DNA of 61,007 nucleotides from an uncultured Prevotellaceae bacterium. GTDB taxonomy: Bacteria; Bacteroidota; Bacteroidia; Bacteroidales; Bacteroidaceae. The notes beneath the pieces were generated by a model, which was given only the letters and a program-made list of their open reading frames with translations, was not told the origin of the DNA and did not search any database. A program made the position numbers and the translations under genes. Shown here piece by piece: positions 17,917 through 25,421 of this stretch (positions are counted from its first letter, which is position 1; every line of letters begins with the position of its first letter). Location of the stretch: assembly GCA_900318815.1 (NCBI GenBank), contig ONMA01000015.1, positions 1-61,007 on the forward strand, in the 5' to 3' direction.

Positions 17917-19212
17917 TTATTCTGCTCTGAGTGCTTCGATAGGACGGATGCGGGCAGCCTTCAGCGAGGGAATCAGTCCTGCTATGGTGCCTGCGATAAT
18001 CATCACAAGGGTGGCCTCGATACAGACGTCGATACCCACGGTGGGGTCGACAAACATCGTGGCCTTGAACAGGCCGGAGTCAATTTGCGTGTGGCCGATG
18101 GTGGCATCCATGTACTCGTTGGCGGCAATGCCGAGGAGCATGCCGATGTAGCCGAAGAAGGTGGTGATGATGACGCTCTCGACGATGATGAGCCGCAGGA
18201 TGTTCCACGGCTTGGCCCCGATGGCCTTGCGTATGCCGAACTCATGGGTACGCTCCTTCACGGTGATGAGCATGATGTTCGAGACGCCGACAATGCCCGA
18301 GAGGAGCGTGAAGAGACCGACCACCCAGAGGGCGGTGCGGATGATGCCCATGCCCTTGTTCATCTGCATGGCCGAAGTGAAGCGGTTCCATATCCAGATG
18401 GCATTCTCGTCGTCGGGGGCGGCCTCGTGGTTGGCGTTCAGACGCTGGCGGTAACGCTTTTCAAACTGCTCGTTGTCCTTCTCCGTGGGCAGTCCGTGGA
18501 AGGAGAACTCGATGTTGCCCATCTCGTTGCCCCGTCCATACATGGTCTGCACGGTGGTGAAGGCGGTAAACGCCTCGTTGTTCTCCCGGCTCTCGTCGTC
18601 CTTGTAGATGCCCACCACCTTGAAGACGATGTTGCCCACATTGACGTGTTTGCCGATAAGAGTGGAGAGAGGAGAGTGGAGAGTGGAAAGAGGAGAGTGG
18701 AGAGAGGAGTGTGAAGAGTTGAGCAGTTCCTTGGACTGCGAGCGACTGAGCACGACCACCTTCCGGCGCTCGCGTATGTCTATCTCGTTGACGAAGCGGC
18801 CGCACAGCATCTCCCGCTTATTAATACGTATGTTATTAGGAAAGACACCGCAGAGCGAGGAACTGACATACTCCTTGCCTAAACTGATGATGGCCGACTG
18901 GTTGATTTCGGCTCCCACATCGTCGATGTGGTCGCTAAATTCCGTCTGCGTAGCCAGCAGGTCGTTGCTTCTCAGCGTGATGCTGCGCCCCTCCTTCATG
19001 CCTCGGTAGGCTTTATCTGTCCATCCGCCATAGACGCGCATGGAGTTGGTCAGGAAGCGGTTGCTCGACTGCGTCACGGCGTTGATGAGTCCGTTGCCGG
19101 CACCCAGGAGCACGATAATCATGAAGATGCCCCACGCCACGGCAAAGCCCGTGAGCGTCGTGCGCAATTTATTGCGCCGCGCCGTCTGCCAGATTTCATT
19201 CAATAACTCCAT
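17917..19212 (-). CDS. MacB-like ABC transporter permease with repeat-encoded insert
   Basis: A 431-residue FtsX/MacB-type permease with the expected first helix (TGFAVAWGIFMIIVLLG), periplasmic domain and three C-terminal helices including VKERTHEFGIRKAIGAKPWNIL. Within the periplasmic domain, residues about 164-184 are a low-complexity Ser/Leu/His/Pro segment encoded by nine tandem 7-bp units (18660-18722). Nine units equal 63 nt, so the frame is kept; gain or loss of a unit number not divisible by three would break the gene. It overlaps the ATPase gene by 17 nt. Confidence 0.9.
   Translation of the reverse strand: MELLNEIWQTARRNKLRTTLTGFAVAWGIFMIIVLLGAGNGLINAVTQSSNRFLTNSMRVYGGWTDKAYRGMKEGRSITLRSNDLLATQTEFSDHIDDVGAEINQSAIISLGKEYVSSSLCGVFPNNIRINKREMLCGRFVNEIDIRERRKVVVLSRSQSKELLNSSHSSLHSPLSTLHSPLSTLIGKHVNVGNIVFKVVGIYKDDESRENNEAFTAFTTVQTMYGRGNEMGNIEFSFHGLPTEKDNEQFEKRYRQRLNANHEAAPDDENAIWIWNRFTSAMQMNKGMGIIRTALWVVGLFTLLSGIVGVSNIMLITVKERTHEFGIRKAIGAKPWNILRLIIVESVIITTFFGYIGMLLGIAANEYMDATIGHTQIDSGLFKATMFVDPTVGIDVCIEATLVMIIAGTIAGLIPSLKAARIRPIEALRAE
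18660..18722. repeat. Heptanucleotide tandem repeat inside the permease gene
   Basis: Nine consecutive 7-bp units of consensus GAGWGGA (gagtgga, gagagga, gagtgga, gagtgga, aagagga, gagtgga, gagagga, gtgtgaa, gagttga on the plus strand). The same unit family occurs at 50425-50480 and, as GARTGAA, at 23498-23571. Confidence 0.9.
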
Positions 19213-19855
19213 CCTTGATCCTGATTATGCGGTTGGTCTGTTCGGCCACGGTCGGGTCGTGGGTCACGATAATCTGTGTGATATGCTCCTCGGCATTGAG
19301 CTTCTTCAGGAGTTCCATCACCTCAATGCTCGTCTTCGAGTCGAGGGCACCCGTGGGCTCGTCGGCCAGCACGATGCGGGGCCGGGTGATGAGCGCGCGT
19401 GCAATGGCCACTCGCTGCCGCTGTCCGCCAGAAAGCTCGTTGGGATAGTGGGTGGCCCAGTCCGTAAGCCCCAGCCGCTCCAGATAGTCCATGGCCATCT
19501 GGTGACGCTTCTTGCGCGACACGCCCTGATAGAACAGGGGCAGCTCCACGTTCTCCACGGCGGTCTTGAACCCGATGAGGTTGAACGACTGGAAGATGAA
19601 GCCTATCATGCGGTTGCGGTATTCAGCGGCCTTGGTCTCCGAAAGATTCTTGATGAGCACCCCGCCCAGCTCGTAGGTGCCGGAGTCGTAGTTGTCGAGG
19701 ATGCCCAGGATGTTCAGCAGCGTCGACTTGCCCGAACCGCTCGCGCCCATGATGCTCACAAACTCGCCCTCGCCAATGTCGAGGTCGATGCCCTTGAGCA
19801 CATGGAGCGGCTGCGCTCCGTAGTAAGTCTTGTTGATGTCACGAAGTTTAATCAT
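19196..19855 (-). CDS. MacB/LolD-type ABC transporter ATPase
   Basis: A 219-residue ATPase with Walker A GASGSGKSTLL (about 39-49), Q-loop in FIFQSFNL, the signature LSGGQRQRVAIARAL, Walker B RIVLADEPTGALDS and the H-loop TH. These place it in the LolD/MacB subgroup that pairs with FtsX-type permeases. The open frame starts 51 nt further upstream, but MIKLRDINKTY at 19855 is the normal beginning of the family. It is the first gene of the operon (ATPase, permease, permease, adaptor, TolC). A TATCTTTG box on the minus strand at 19884-19891 may be its promoter; it overlaps an inverted repeat with 19861-19870. Confidence 0.92.
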   Translation of the reverse strand: MIKLRDINKTYYGAQPLHVLKGIDLDIGEGEFVSIMGASGSGKSTLLNILGILDNYDSGTYELGGVLIKNLSETKAAEYRNRMIGFIFQSFNLIGFKTAVENVELPLFYQGVSRKKRHQMAMDYLERLGLTDWATHYPNELSGGQRQRVAIARALITRPRIVLADEPTGALDSKTSIEVMELLKKLNAEEHITQIIVTHDPTVAEQTNRIIRIKDGVIE

Positions 19856-20027
19856 CGCTATGTATCTTTGTCTGTTTGGGTGGCAAAGATACACATAAAG
19901 TTGCAAGCAGCCTTGCTTTTTGAAAAGAAATTTGAATAATTAGACTATTTTTGTCAAGTTTTTAGACATATTTACATACTCGATACATAAATATAATGAG
20001 TCCGACAAAGGACAACACGAAAAAAGG

Positions 20028-20053
20028 CTCCTCAGAGAGGAACCTTTGTCGAT
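20028..20053 (-). terminator. Rho-independent terminator after the ferredoxin gene
   Basis: On the minus strand AAAGGTTCCT pairs with AGGAGCCTTT around a 5-nt loop, followed by a U-run. It lies 25 nt beyond the ferredoxin stop. Confidence 0.8.
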
Positions 20054-20078
20054 TTGGTTTATGAAGCTAATCGAGCAA

Positions 20079-20249
20079 TTAGCCAAGGCTGATAGCCTCA
20101 GAAGGACAAACGCTTGCGCATGTGCCACACTCCGTGCAAGCATCAGCGTCGATTACGTACTTTTCAGCACCCTCAGAGATAGCCTCAACGGGGCACTCAC
20201 CTGCGCATGTACCACAAGAGATACAGTCGTCTCCAATTACATATGCCAT
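20079..20249 (-). CDS. 2x[4Fe-4S] ferredoxin
   Basis: A 56-residue ferredoxin with two complete cluster motifs: Cys9-x2-12-x2-15-x3-19-Pro and Cys38-x2-41-x2-44-x3-48-Pro. It carries electrons for low-potential reactions of anaerobic metabolism, in the cytoplasm. The open frame extends much further upstream, but MAYVIGDDCISC at 20249 is the normal start. It is monocistronic: a TACCTTTG box on the minus strand (20298-20305) lies upstream and a terminator immediately downstream. Confidence 0.95.
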   Translation of the reverse strand: MAYVIGDDCISCGTCAGECPVEAISEGAEKYVIDADACTECGTCASVCPSEAISLG

Positions 20250-20412
20250 AGTTCTAAAAATGTTTAAATGGTTATTAAATACTAATTTTTGATGATGCAA
20301 AGGTAATGACTTTTTCCGACATATACTCACTTTTTGGTATTTATTTTTGCAATTTATACGTCGTCGAAATAAATTCCGGCATAATAAGCGACGGGAATTT
20401 CCGTTATTATAG

Positions 20413-21165
20413 ATGAATATGAAGTACAGAATCCTATCTCTTCTCTTGTGGTTCTGTGCGGTCGTTCCCATGACCGCACAGCGAAGAGTCGTGCAGAACA
20501 AGCCCTACATCGACCTACGCCCCCTGCACTTCGGCATCAGCTTAGGCTTCAACATGCAGGATGCCGAGATGACAAACGTGGGCCCGCAGACAATCGACCT
20601 GCCCGAGGGCGGACAGATGGAGGGCAGCGTGCTTTGCGATGTGGATACATGGAACCCGGGCTTCAGCGTGGGCGTACTGGCCGACATGCGCCTGAGCAGG
20701 CACTTCTCGCTACGCTTCTGCCCCTCCATGCACTTCGGACAGAAGCACCTGCTGTTTCGCAACTTATTGGAAATGAACGAGAGCGGTAAGCCGCTCGAAA
20801 TATCACAGGACCTGAAGAACACCTACATCTCGGTTCCCGTCGACCTGAAATTCTCTGCCGAACGCTTCAACAACTACCGCCCCTACATCATGGGGGGCTT
20901 GACGCCCATGCTGAACCTTGCTGGCAAGAACCAGGACTACGTGGCATTGAAGCGAACGGAACTGATGCTGGAAGTGGGACTGGGCTGCGATTTCTATCTG
21001 CCTTTCTTCAAACTGATTCCTGAGCTGAAGTTCTGCTACGGACTCAGCAGTTCACTGGACAAGAATCACATCAATGAACTGCGCAACGCTAACGACCTGC
21101 CCTACGCCAAGAGCATCTCCTCAATCCACTCCAAGATGATTGTGCTCACCTTCTATTTCGAGTAG
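20413..21165 (+). CDS. PorT-like outer membrane beta-barrel protein
   Basis: A 250-residue protein with a signal peptide (ending MTAQ) and an eight-strand-type outer membrane barrel pattern; KPYIDLRPLHFGISLGFNMQDAEM, FNNYRPYIMGGLTPMLNL and SISSIHSKMIVLTFYFE resemble the PorT/Sprt family required for type IX secretion. The last residues end in an aromatic-rich strand as in barrels. It converges on gldH with only 4 nt between the stops. Two secreted proteins in this window have type IX-like tails. The family assignment is from sequence feel, not a search. The start could also be two codons later. Confidence 0.75.
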   Translation: MNMKYRILSLLLWFCAVVPMTAQRRVVQNKPYIDLRPLHFGISLGFNMQDAEMTNVGPQTIDLPEGGQMEGSVLCDVDTWNPGFSVGVLADMRLSRHFSLRFCPSMHFGQKHLLFRNLLEMNESGKPLEISQDLKNTYISVPVDLKFSAERFNNYRPYIMGGLTPMLNLAGKNQDYVALKRTELMLEVGLGCDFYLPFFKLIPELKFCYGLSSSLDKNHINELRNANDLPYAKSISSIHSKMIVLTFYFE

Positions 21166-21169
21166 CAAT

Positions 21170-21640
21170 TTAATCAGCCTTGCGGAGTGTCAGTCCAATA
21201 TCGGAGATGCCGGGCAGAATCTCGCGCTTCATGTTATGACGTATGCTGACATGAAGCGAGTCGCCCTTAGAGAGGGTGATATTGCTCAGCGGGAAGTTAT
21301 ACTGATAGAAACTGATTCCCTCGCCTAGGATGGTACCGTCTTCATCAATGAGGTTGCAGGAGAGGGTGTCGCTGCGCATGTAGCCCGAAGGCCAGGTCTG
21401 CTGCTCAACAATCAGCGTAAGCCCCATAAACGGGTAGGCACCATTGATGCGCAGTCCTACCTCCTCGCTGAAGTCGCCACTCTCCGGCACGGGCGACAGC
21501 GTGAACGACAGGTGGTCCACCTTCTCCCAGCCACCGATGGGCGTATGCTCATAGTGGCTGTAAATGGTTTTACGGTTGCAACCGGCCAAAGCCAGTGCAA
21601 CCGTAATCATGAGCATCAGTATATTACGCTTTCGGTTCAT
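21170..21640 (-). CDS. gldH: GldH-like gliding/type IX-associated lipoprotein
   Basis: A 156-residue lipoprotein: signal peptide with lipobox LALAGC, then a beta-sandwich-like domain with IYSHYEHTPIGGW and LGEGISFYQYNFPL, typical of GldH. The longer open frame (to 21859) reads into the upstream gene in another frame; the ATG at 21640 gives the signal peptide. It overlaps the ricT-like gene by 17 nt. The PSP1/ricT-gldH pairing is conserved in Bacteroidota. GldH is required for gliding in Flavobacterium; in nonmotile Bacteroidales its role is unclear. Confidence 0.85.
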   Translation of the reverse strand: MNRKRNILMLMITVALALAGCNRKTIYSHYEHTPIGGWEKVDHLSFTLSPVPESGDFSEEVGLRINGAYPFMGLTLIVEQQTWPSGYMRSDTLSCNLIDEDGTILGEGISFYQYNFPLSNITLSKGDSLHVSIRHNMKREILPGISDIGLTLRKAD

Positions 21641-22865
21641 TCTCCTTGGGCTTTTTGTCTGTTTTGGGAGCCTTAGGCGCAGGCGGTGCCGGCTTGCTCT
21701 TGGGCTGGGGAGCCGGCTGCTTGGGCTGGGCCGGTTGCTTCGCCTGTACAGGCTGAGGTTTCTGGGTCGGCTTCTTCTTCTTTTTCTTCTTGCTCTTGTC
21801 AAAGCGGTGTATATCGCCGTCGGCCAGCAGGTCAACAGGCCCTTGCTGTTCCTTGGCATGGTCGCTGGGCTGTAGCGACTCCGGCTTCTCGCCCCGGCGG
21901 TTCATCTCAATCACCTCCTTGGCCCGCTGAGCCGTGATGGTCTCTAAGTTGGCAGCAAGGCGCTTGTCGGTGGAATAGGTCACGAGTCCGGCCAGTATGT
22001 CGCTCTTGAAGAGGAAGTAGTCGGCATCCATCGTCTGCAACACCACCTCGCGGCTGGGCAGGAGCCGTCCGTGCTCAATATAGTCATCCACCTCATAGTT
22101 CAGGCAGCACTTCAGCTTAGCACACATACCGGCCAGCTTCTGCGGGTTGAGCGAGATGTCCTGGAAGCGGGCGGCAGCCGTCGACACGGAGATGAAGTTC
22201 TTCATCCACGTGGCGCAGCAAAGCTCCCTGCCACAGGGCCCCGTTCCACCAATGCGTCCGGCCTCCTGACGGGCACCAATCTGCTTCATCTCAATGCGCA
22301 CGTGGAACGCGGCGGCCAAGTCCTTGATCAGTTGGCGGAAGTCCACGCGCTCGTCAGCAATGTAGTAGAAGATGGCCTTCTGCCCGTCGCCCTGGAACTC
22401 CACGTCGCCAATCTTCATCTTCAGGTCCAGGCTCTTGGCAATCTCGCGGCTCTCAATCATCGTCTCGTGCTCACGGGCCTTGGCCTCACGATACTTATCC
22501 ATGTCAATCTGACGGGCCAGACGGTAGATGCGCTTGATGTCGTCCTCCGACTTCAAGTTGGCCTTCTTAATCTGCAGCTCCACCAACCGGCCGGTAAGCG
22601 TCACAACCCCGATGTCATGGCCCGGGCTGGCCTCTACGGCCACGATGTCGCCCTTTTTCAGCGGCAGGCGGTTCACGTTATGATAGTAGCCCTTGCGGGT
22701 ATGCTTAAACTGCACCTCCACCAAGTCGGTCGTGTCGGCATTGCCCGGCACGTCGGCCAGCCAGTCGTAAGTGTTCAGTTGGCGGTCCTGGCGTCCGATG
22801 GCGGCCCGACAAAGCCCGCGGTCGCCGCCAGTGCGTATTTCGAATGTGCGTTGTTTCTGCTCCAT
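21624..22865 (-). CDS. ricT: PSP1 domain protein (RicT/YaaT-like)
   Basis: A 413-residue protein with the PSP1 signature: VEVQFKHTRKGYYHN, GDIVAVEASPGHDIGVV, and the cysteine cluster GGTGPCGRELCCATW with MCAKLKCCLNYE, cysteines that ligate an iron-sulfur cluster in the Bacillus RicA-RicF-RicT complex affecting RNase Y. The last ~75 residues are a low-complexity Lys/Pro/Gln/Ala tail (KKKKK, QPAQPKQPAPQ) of a kind variable between species. It is upstream of and overlaps gldH. Cytoplasmic. Confidence 0.88.
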   Translation of the reverse strand: MEQKQRTFEIRTGGDRGLCRAAIGRQDRQLNTYDWLADVPGNADTTDLVEVQFKHTRKGYYHNVNRLPLKKGDIVAVEASPGHDIGVVTLTGRLVELQIKKANLKSEDDIKRIYRLARQIDMDKYREAKAREHETMIESREIAKSLDLKMKIGDVEFQGDGQKAIFYYIADERVDFRQLIKDLAAAFHVRIEMKQIGARQEAGRIGGTGPCGRELCCATWMKNFISVSTAAARFQDISLNPQKLAGMCAKLKCCLNYEVDDYIEHGRLLPSREVVLQTMDADYFLFKSDILAGLVTYSTDKRLAANLETITAQRAKEVIEMNRRGEKPESLQPSDHAKEQQGPVDLLADGDIHRFDKSKKKKKKKPTQKPQPVQAKQPAQPKQPAPQPKSKPAPPAPKAPKTDKKPKENEPKA

Positions 22866-22949
22866 TGCCTATAATTTGCGAAAAGTCAAGTTTTAAAGGT
22901 GCAAAGGTAGCCATTTTTATCGAGACTAACGAATTTTTTCCCATAATAA

Positions 22950-22981
22950 TTTGGCCAATTCAAAAAAACATCGTACCTTTG
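22950..22981 (+). promoter_or_regulatory. Promoter of tRNA-Lys
   Basis: TTTG (22950-22953), 20 nt, then TACCTTTG (22974-22981), about 44 nt before the mature tRNA. Confidence 0.7.
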
Positions 22982-23024
22982 CACCCGCCTTTCAGAAATC
23001 TAAAGGAAATCTAAGGGTTGGAAA

Positions 23025-23097
23025 GATCCGCTAGCTCAGTCGGTAGAGCACAACACTTTTAATGTTGGGGTCTTGGGTTCGAACCCCAAGCGGATCA
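23025..23097 (+). tRNA. tRNA-Lys (anticodon TTT)
   Basis: A complete 73-nt cloverleaf: acceptor GATCCGC/GCGGATC, D arm GCTC/GAGC, anticodon stem CAACA/TGTTG around CTTTTAA (anticodon TTT), T arm TTGGG/CCCAA around TTCGAAC, discriminator A. The CCA end is not fully encoded. A terminator follows at 23113. It marks the boundary where the GC-rich core region gives way to the AT-rich, repeat-filled accessory region, a usual place for integration, although no attachment-site repeat was found. Confidence 0.97.
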
Positions 23098-23112
23098 CCG
23101 AAAGCACGTCAA

Positions 23113-23142
23113 GGGAGCCAATCAGGTTCCCTTTTTTGGTGC
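23113..23142 (+). terminator. Terminator after tRNA-Lys
   Basis: GGGAGCC pairs with GGTTCCC (one G-U) around AATCA, followed by six T. Confidence 0.85.
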
Positions 23143-23324
23143 CTGATTAATTACTATTTAGCCTTGACTACTTGCATGAAAATACCGCATAATTATCCGA
23201 CGAAAAAGCGCGAGAATCGAATGGAAATCAGCAAGACGGGATTTGGTCGGAAATATGCGAGTTTTGAAGCCTTCACGTAAGCAACTAATCTTCAATCACT
23301 TATCTTTCTACTCCTTCTAAAACC

Positions 23325-23456
23325 ACCTATCTGCACCGCTGTCGTATAATCCTTTACGCCTCGTCTAAGCATTCGTTACACCCTGTCGGAGCATTCATCT
23401 CACCCTGACGAAACATTGATCACACCGTCATGCCACATTCATCACAGTGTGATTAC
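23325..23456. repeat. 22-nt degenerate tandem repeat array, locus 1
   Basis: Six units with an exact 22-nt period; the last four are clearest (23369-23390, 23391-23412, 23413-23434, 23435-23456), e.g. gcattcgttacaccctgtcg and acattgatcacaccgtcatg. The first unit of the clear set is almost identical to the first unit of the array at 60364. No conserved repeat/variable spacer arrangement is present, so it is not CRISPR. The region 23143-23324 shows nothing else. Confidence 0.75.
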
Positions 23457-23497
23457 ACGTAAATCAAAGTGTAAAGTCTATAGCATGGAGATGTAAT

Positions 23498-23685
23498 GAG
23501 TGAAGAATGAAGGTATAATGAGTGAAGAATGAAGAGCAAAAGTAAAGAATGAAGAGTGAAGAGTGAAGAATTTCTTGCCTTGCAAGCGTCCAAAGGCCGA
23601 GCGGCTACCGCATCAGGCAGCAAAGAATCTAGTGCGGTAGCCAATTCTTCACTCTTCATTCTTCACTCTTCACTCCCTCTTCTCT
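23498..23685. repeat. Inverted heptamer arrays around a hairpin
   Basis: Plus-oriented GAGTGAA/GAATGAA heptamers (23498-23571) face the complementary TTCACTC/TTCATTC heptamers (about 23645-23685). Between them GGCTACCGCA pairs with TGCGGTAGCC. The whole 190 nt can fold into one large stem-loop. No gene is recognised here. Confidence 0.8.
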
Positions 23686-23709
23686 ATTTTGCAAAAATCA
23701 TTTGTCCTA

Positions 23710-23740
23710 AAAAGCGAAAAGGCAACTGCATAATCATGCA
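23710..23740. repeat. 31-bp direct repeat, left copy
   Basis: Identical to 24551-24581 (starting aaaagcgaaaaggcaactgc). The pair brackets the decayed Abi gene and repeat copy B, about 840 bp apart. Confidence 0.85.
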
Positions 23741-23833
23741 GGAACAAAAAGAGCATTTTCTGTATCTTTTCTGTCAATTTCTGCCCGAATTTCACAAAAA
23801 AACCTGTTTTCGATAAGAATTTTAGAGATTTTG

Positions 23834-23864
23834 CTTGCAGATTCAGAAAAAAGTCGTATCTTTG
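23834..23864 (+). promoter_or_regulatory. Promoter of the decayed Abi gene
   Basis: CTTG (23834-23837), 19 nt, then TATCTTTG (23857-23864). It directly precedes the hairpin leader. Confidence 0.65.
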
Positions 23865-23869
23865 CAGTG

Positions 23870-23930
23870 ATAAATCCCACCACACTTCTCGTCCGCAAGG
23901 CCAGTGCACCAGGGTGGGACTTCGTTTTTT
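23870..23930 (+). ncRNA. Structured leader/small RNA upstream of the Abi_2 remnant
   Basis: Starting about 6 nt after the TATCTTTG box, TCCCACC (23875-23881) pairs with GGTGGGA (23913-23919), followed by a T-run (23925-23930). The transcript would be about 60 nt and end like a terminator 15 nt before the Abi start codon. Structured RNAs upstream of AbiF/Abi_2 genes have been described; whether this belongs to that class needs a covariance search. A comparable leader precedes the AlbA_2 gene at 32447-32530. Confidence 0.6.
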
Positions 23931-23944
23931 ATGAAGATAAGTGT

Positions 23945-24122
23945 ATGAGATATACTAAGCAAGCCATTTCCCTCGCCGAGCAGATAAAAACACTGCATGA
24001 GCGAGGGATTATTATTGAGGATTGTTGCTAACTTCAAGGCTCTGCTGTTGAAATATCCCATTGTCAATTTTGTGCTGATGGGATTTCCGACCTCATGGGG
24101 GAATGAAGCGCTGTGGCAGTAA
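23945..24122 (+). pseudogene. Abi_2 (AbiD/F family) gene remnant, internal deletion and frameshift
   Basis: The first 28 codons (MRYTKQAISLAEQIKTLHER..., ending at a stop at 24031) match the N-terminus of Abi_2 abortive infection proteins. In the +1 frame from 24030, about 30 codons ending in LKYPIVNFVLMGFPTSWGNE, ALWQ and a stop match the family's C-terminus. The ~250 residues between are missing, so only the two ends survive. The promoter and hairpin leader are intact. Abi_2 proteins act in phage exclusion; this copy is nonfunctional. Confidence 0.75.
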
Positions 24123-24168
24123 AACCTCTTACAACCAAGAAAGATACCCCTCCCGTTAGAACAGAGAG

Positions 24169-24465
24169 GCTATCCCCTACTAGTATTTTCACAGAAAAGG
24201 GTGACAGGGTGTCAGAATGCCGATAAACAGGGCGTTTGCACCCTTTTCAGAGGGTGACAAGGGTGACAGAAGGGTGACAGGTTGCCAGCGGAAATAAGCC
24301 GATTTTTAGATAAATTCTCGAGAGAATTGAACGGTTAGAATACTATTTGCCATTGGCAAAGATATACTTTACGCCTCAATTCTCTCGAGAATTCAAGTGC
24401 AAACAGGCATGTTTCTTACTGGAAGCACCGTGAATGACGCAAGAGACGACTAAGATGCTGTAAGT
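24169..24465 (+). repeat. Dispersed ~295-bp intergenic element, copy B
   Basis: Direct counterpart of 6186-6478 read on the other strand, with the same order of motifs: gctatcccctact, gggtgacag iterations (24197-24283), tcagaatgccgataaacagg, and two aattctcgagagaatt palindromes (about 24315 and 24380). It lies between the Abi remnant and the zeta-toxin pair. No reading frame. Confidence 0.8.
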
Positions 24466-24550
24466 CTATGTGCAAGCAAGCTTGCATGACTCTCGCTTAA
24501 TCGCGGTTTTCAACGTCTTTCAACAGCAACAGGTCGAAATCAATTGTCAT

Positions 24551-24581
24551 AAAAGCGAAAAGGCAACTGCATAATCATGCA
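24551..24581. repeat. 31-bp direct repeat, right copy
   Basis: Identical to 23710-23740. The remaining gap 24466-24680 shows no gene. Confidence 0.85.
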
Positions 24582-24679
24582 CTCTGTCAGAAGTGATAGT
24601 ATCAGCACAGTCCATCCCGCACGATTGCTGTCGACTAATGGACTCCGGGGAGAAACCAGCCCCTAATTCGCCTGGATTG

Positions 24680-24853
24680 TCAGCCAACGGTCTCATGGTA
24701 GAGCTTTTCCAATAGCTCCTTTGCGGGAACCTCCTGAGTACCCTGCATGGTCTGCATATTTCGCTCAGCCTTTTTGCGCACCATCTGGTATTCAGCCCAT
24801 GCGAGTCCCTCACTCATTGTCCGGCTCATTGCTTTCCACTCATTATTTGACAT
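24680..24853 (-). CDS. Small partner protein of the zeta-like toxin
   Basis: A 57-residue protein (MSNNEWKAMSRTMSEGLAWAEYQ..., ending EKLYHETVG) on the minus strand. Its start overlaps the last 11 nt of the zeta-toxin-like gene, the usual geometry of a toxin-antitoxin pair or operon. It is mostly helical and charged, with no signal peptide. Small proteins of this type often accompany zeta-like kinases in Bacteroidota; whether it is an antitoxin is inference. It is below the size usually reported and easy to miss. Confidence 0.65.
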   Translation of the reverse strand: MSNNEWKAMSRTMSEGLAWAEYQMVRKKAERNMQTMQGTQEVPAKELLEKLYHETVG

Positions 24854-25421
24854 ACCCTTTGATTATTTGATAAAGTTCTACGTTTCTGATTACAACTGGC
24901 ACCTCAGCACCACCTTCCGCCACAATCACTCTTGGTATACGTGTATTGTCCACCAGCATCCAATAGTCAACGATTGGCATGAACAGTTGGAAGAGGTTGT
25001 TCAGTCCTGCATAATATCGACGGACGATAACGTCCTCAGGGATATTGTGACCACCCTCGCTGACACGAAGTGCTACGCGGCAAATGGCGTTCTCTGGTGA
25101 TTCAAGCCACAAGAAAAGGAGCGAAACGCTGTATTCCTGTTCTTTTGCCCTCCGAATTAAGTTCACATACGATTTGGCGGCCAATGTGGTTTCTATTGCA
25201 AAAGTTTCGCCTTGACTCAACAGGTCATCAATGCGCTTGAGCATCAGTTTTCCTGCTTCGATGGCCATGCTGTCGGGATTGAATGGCGACAGTCCCACGG
25301 CTATGGCATCGGCATTGACAAATTCGCGGCACTGCCACACTTCCGGCAACAGCGTCATGGATGCCGTAGTCTTGCCAGCCCCGTTCGGACCACTGATGAT
25401 ATATAGGTGTTTGTCTGCCAT
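24843..25421 (-). CDS. Zeta-toxin-like P-loop kinase
   Basis: A 192-residue protein of the zeta toxin/YbaK-type NTPase group: Walker A GPNGAGKTT (residues 11-19), FVNADAIA (Asp38, the putative catalytic base) and FAIETTLAAKSY (about 73-84), then SLLFLWLESPE (Walker B-like region) and an Arg-rich lid (RVSEGGHNIPEDVIVRRYY). Zeta toxins phosphorylate UDP-N-acetylglucosamine and block wall synthesis; many stand-alone relatives have other or unknown substrates. I start at MADKHLYI (25421) rather than the upstream in-frame methionine. The gene precedes and overlaps a 57-residue partner. Confidence 0.85.
   Translation of the reverse strand: MADKHLYIISGPNGAGKTTASMTLLPEVWQCREFVNADAIAVGLSPFNPDSMAIEAGKLMLKRIDDLLSQGETFAIETTLAAKSYVNLIRRAKEQEYSVSLLFLWLESPENAICRVALRVSEGGHNIPEDVIVRRYYAGLNNLFQLFMPIVDYWMLVDNTRIPRVIVAEGGAEVPVVIRNVELYQIIKGYVK

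Noticed and set aside
23025-23142. tRNA-Lys as an integration site with an attL/attR pair
   Set aside because: The tRNA borders the island, but I found no second copy of its 3' end downstream within the window and no integrase.
23831-24031. A 66-codon frame starting upstream of the Abi remnant
   Set aside because: Only its last 28 codons, from the ATG at 23945, resemble a protein; the upstream part is promoter and hairpin.
24547-24813. An 88-codon minus-strand frame near the zeta-toxin pair
   Set aside because: It is out of frame with, and overlaps, the better-supported 57-residue partner, and includes the 31-bp repeat.
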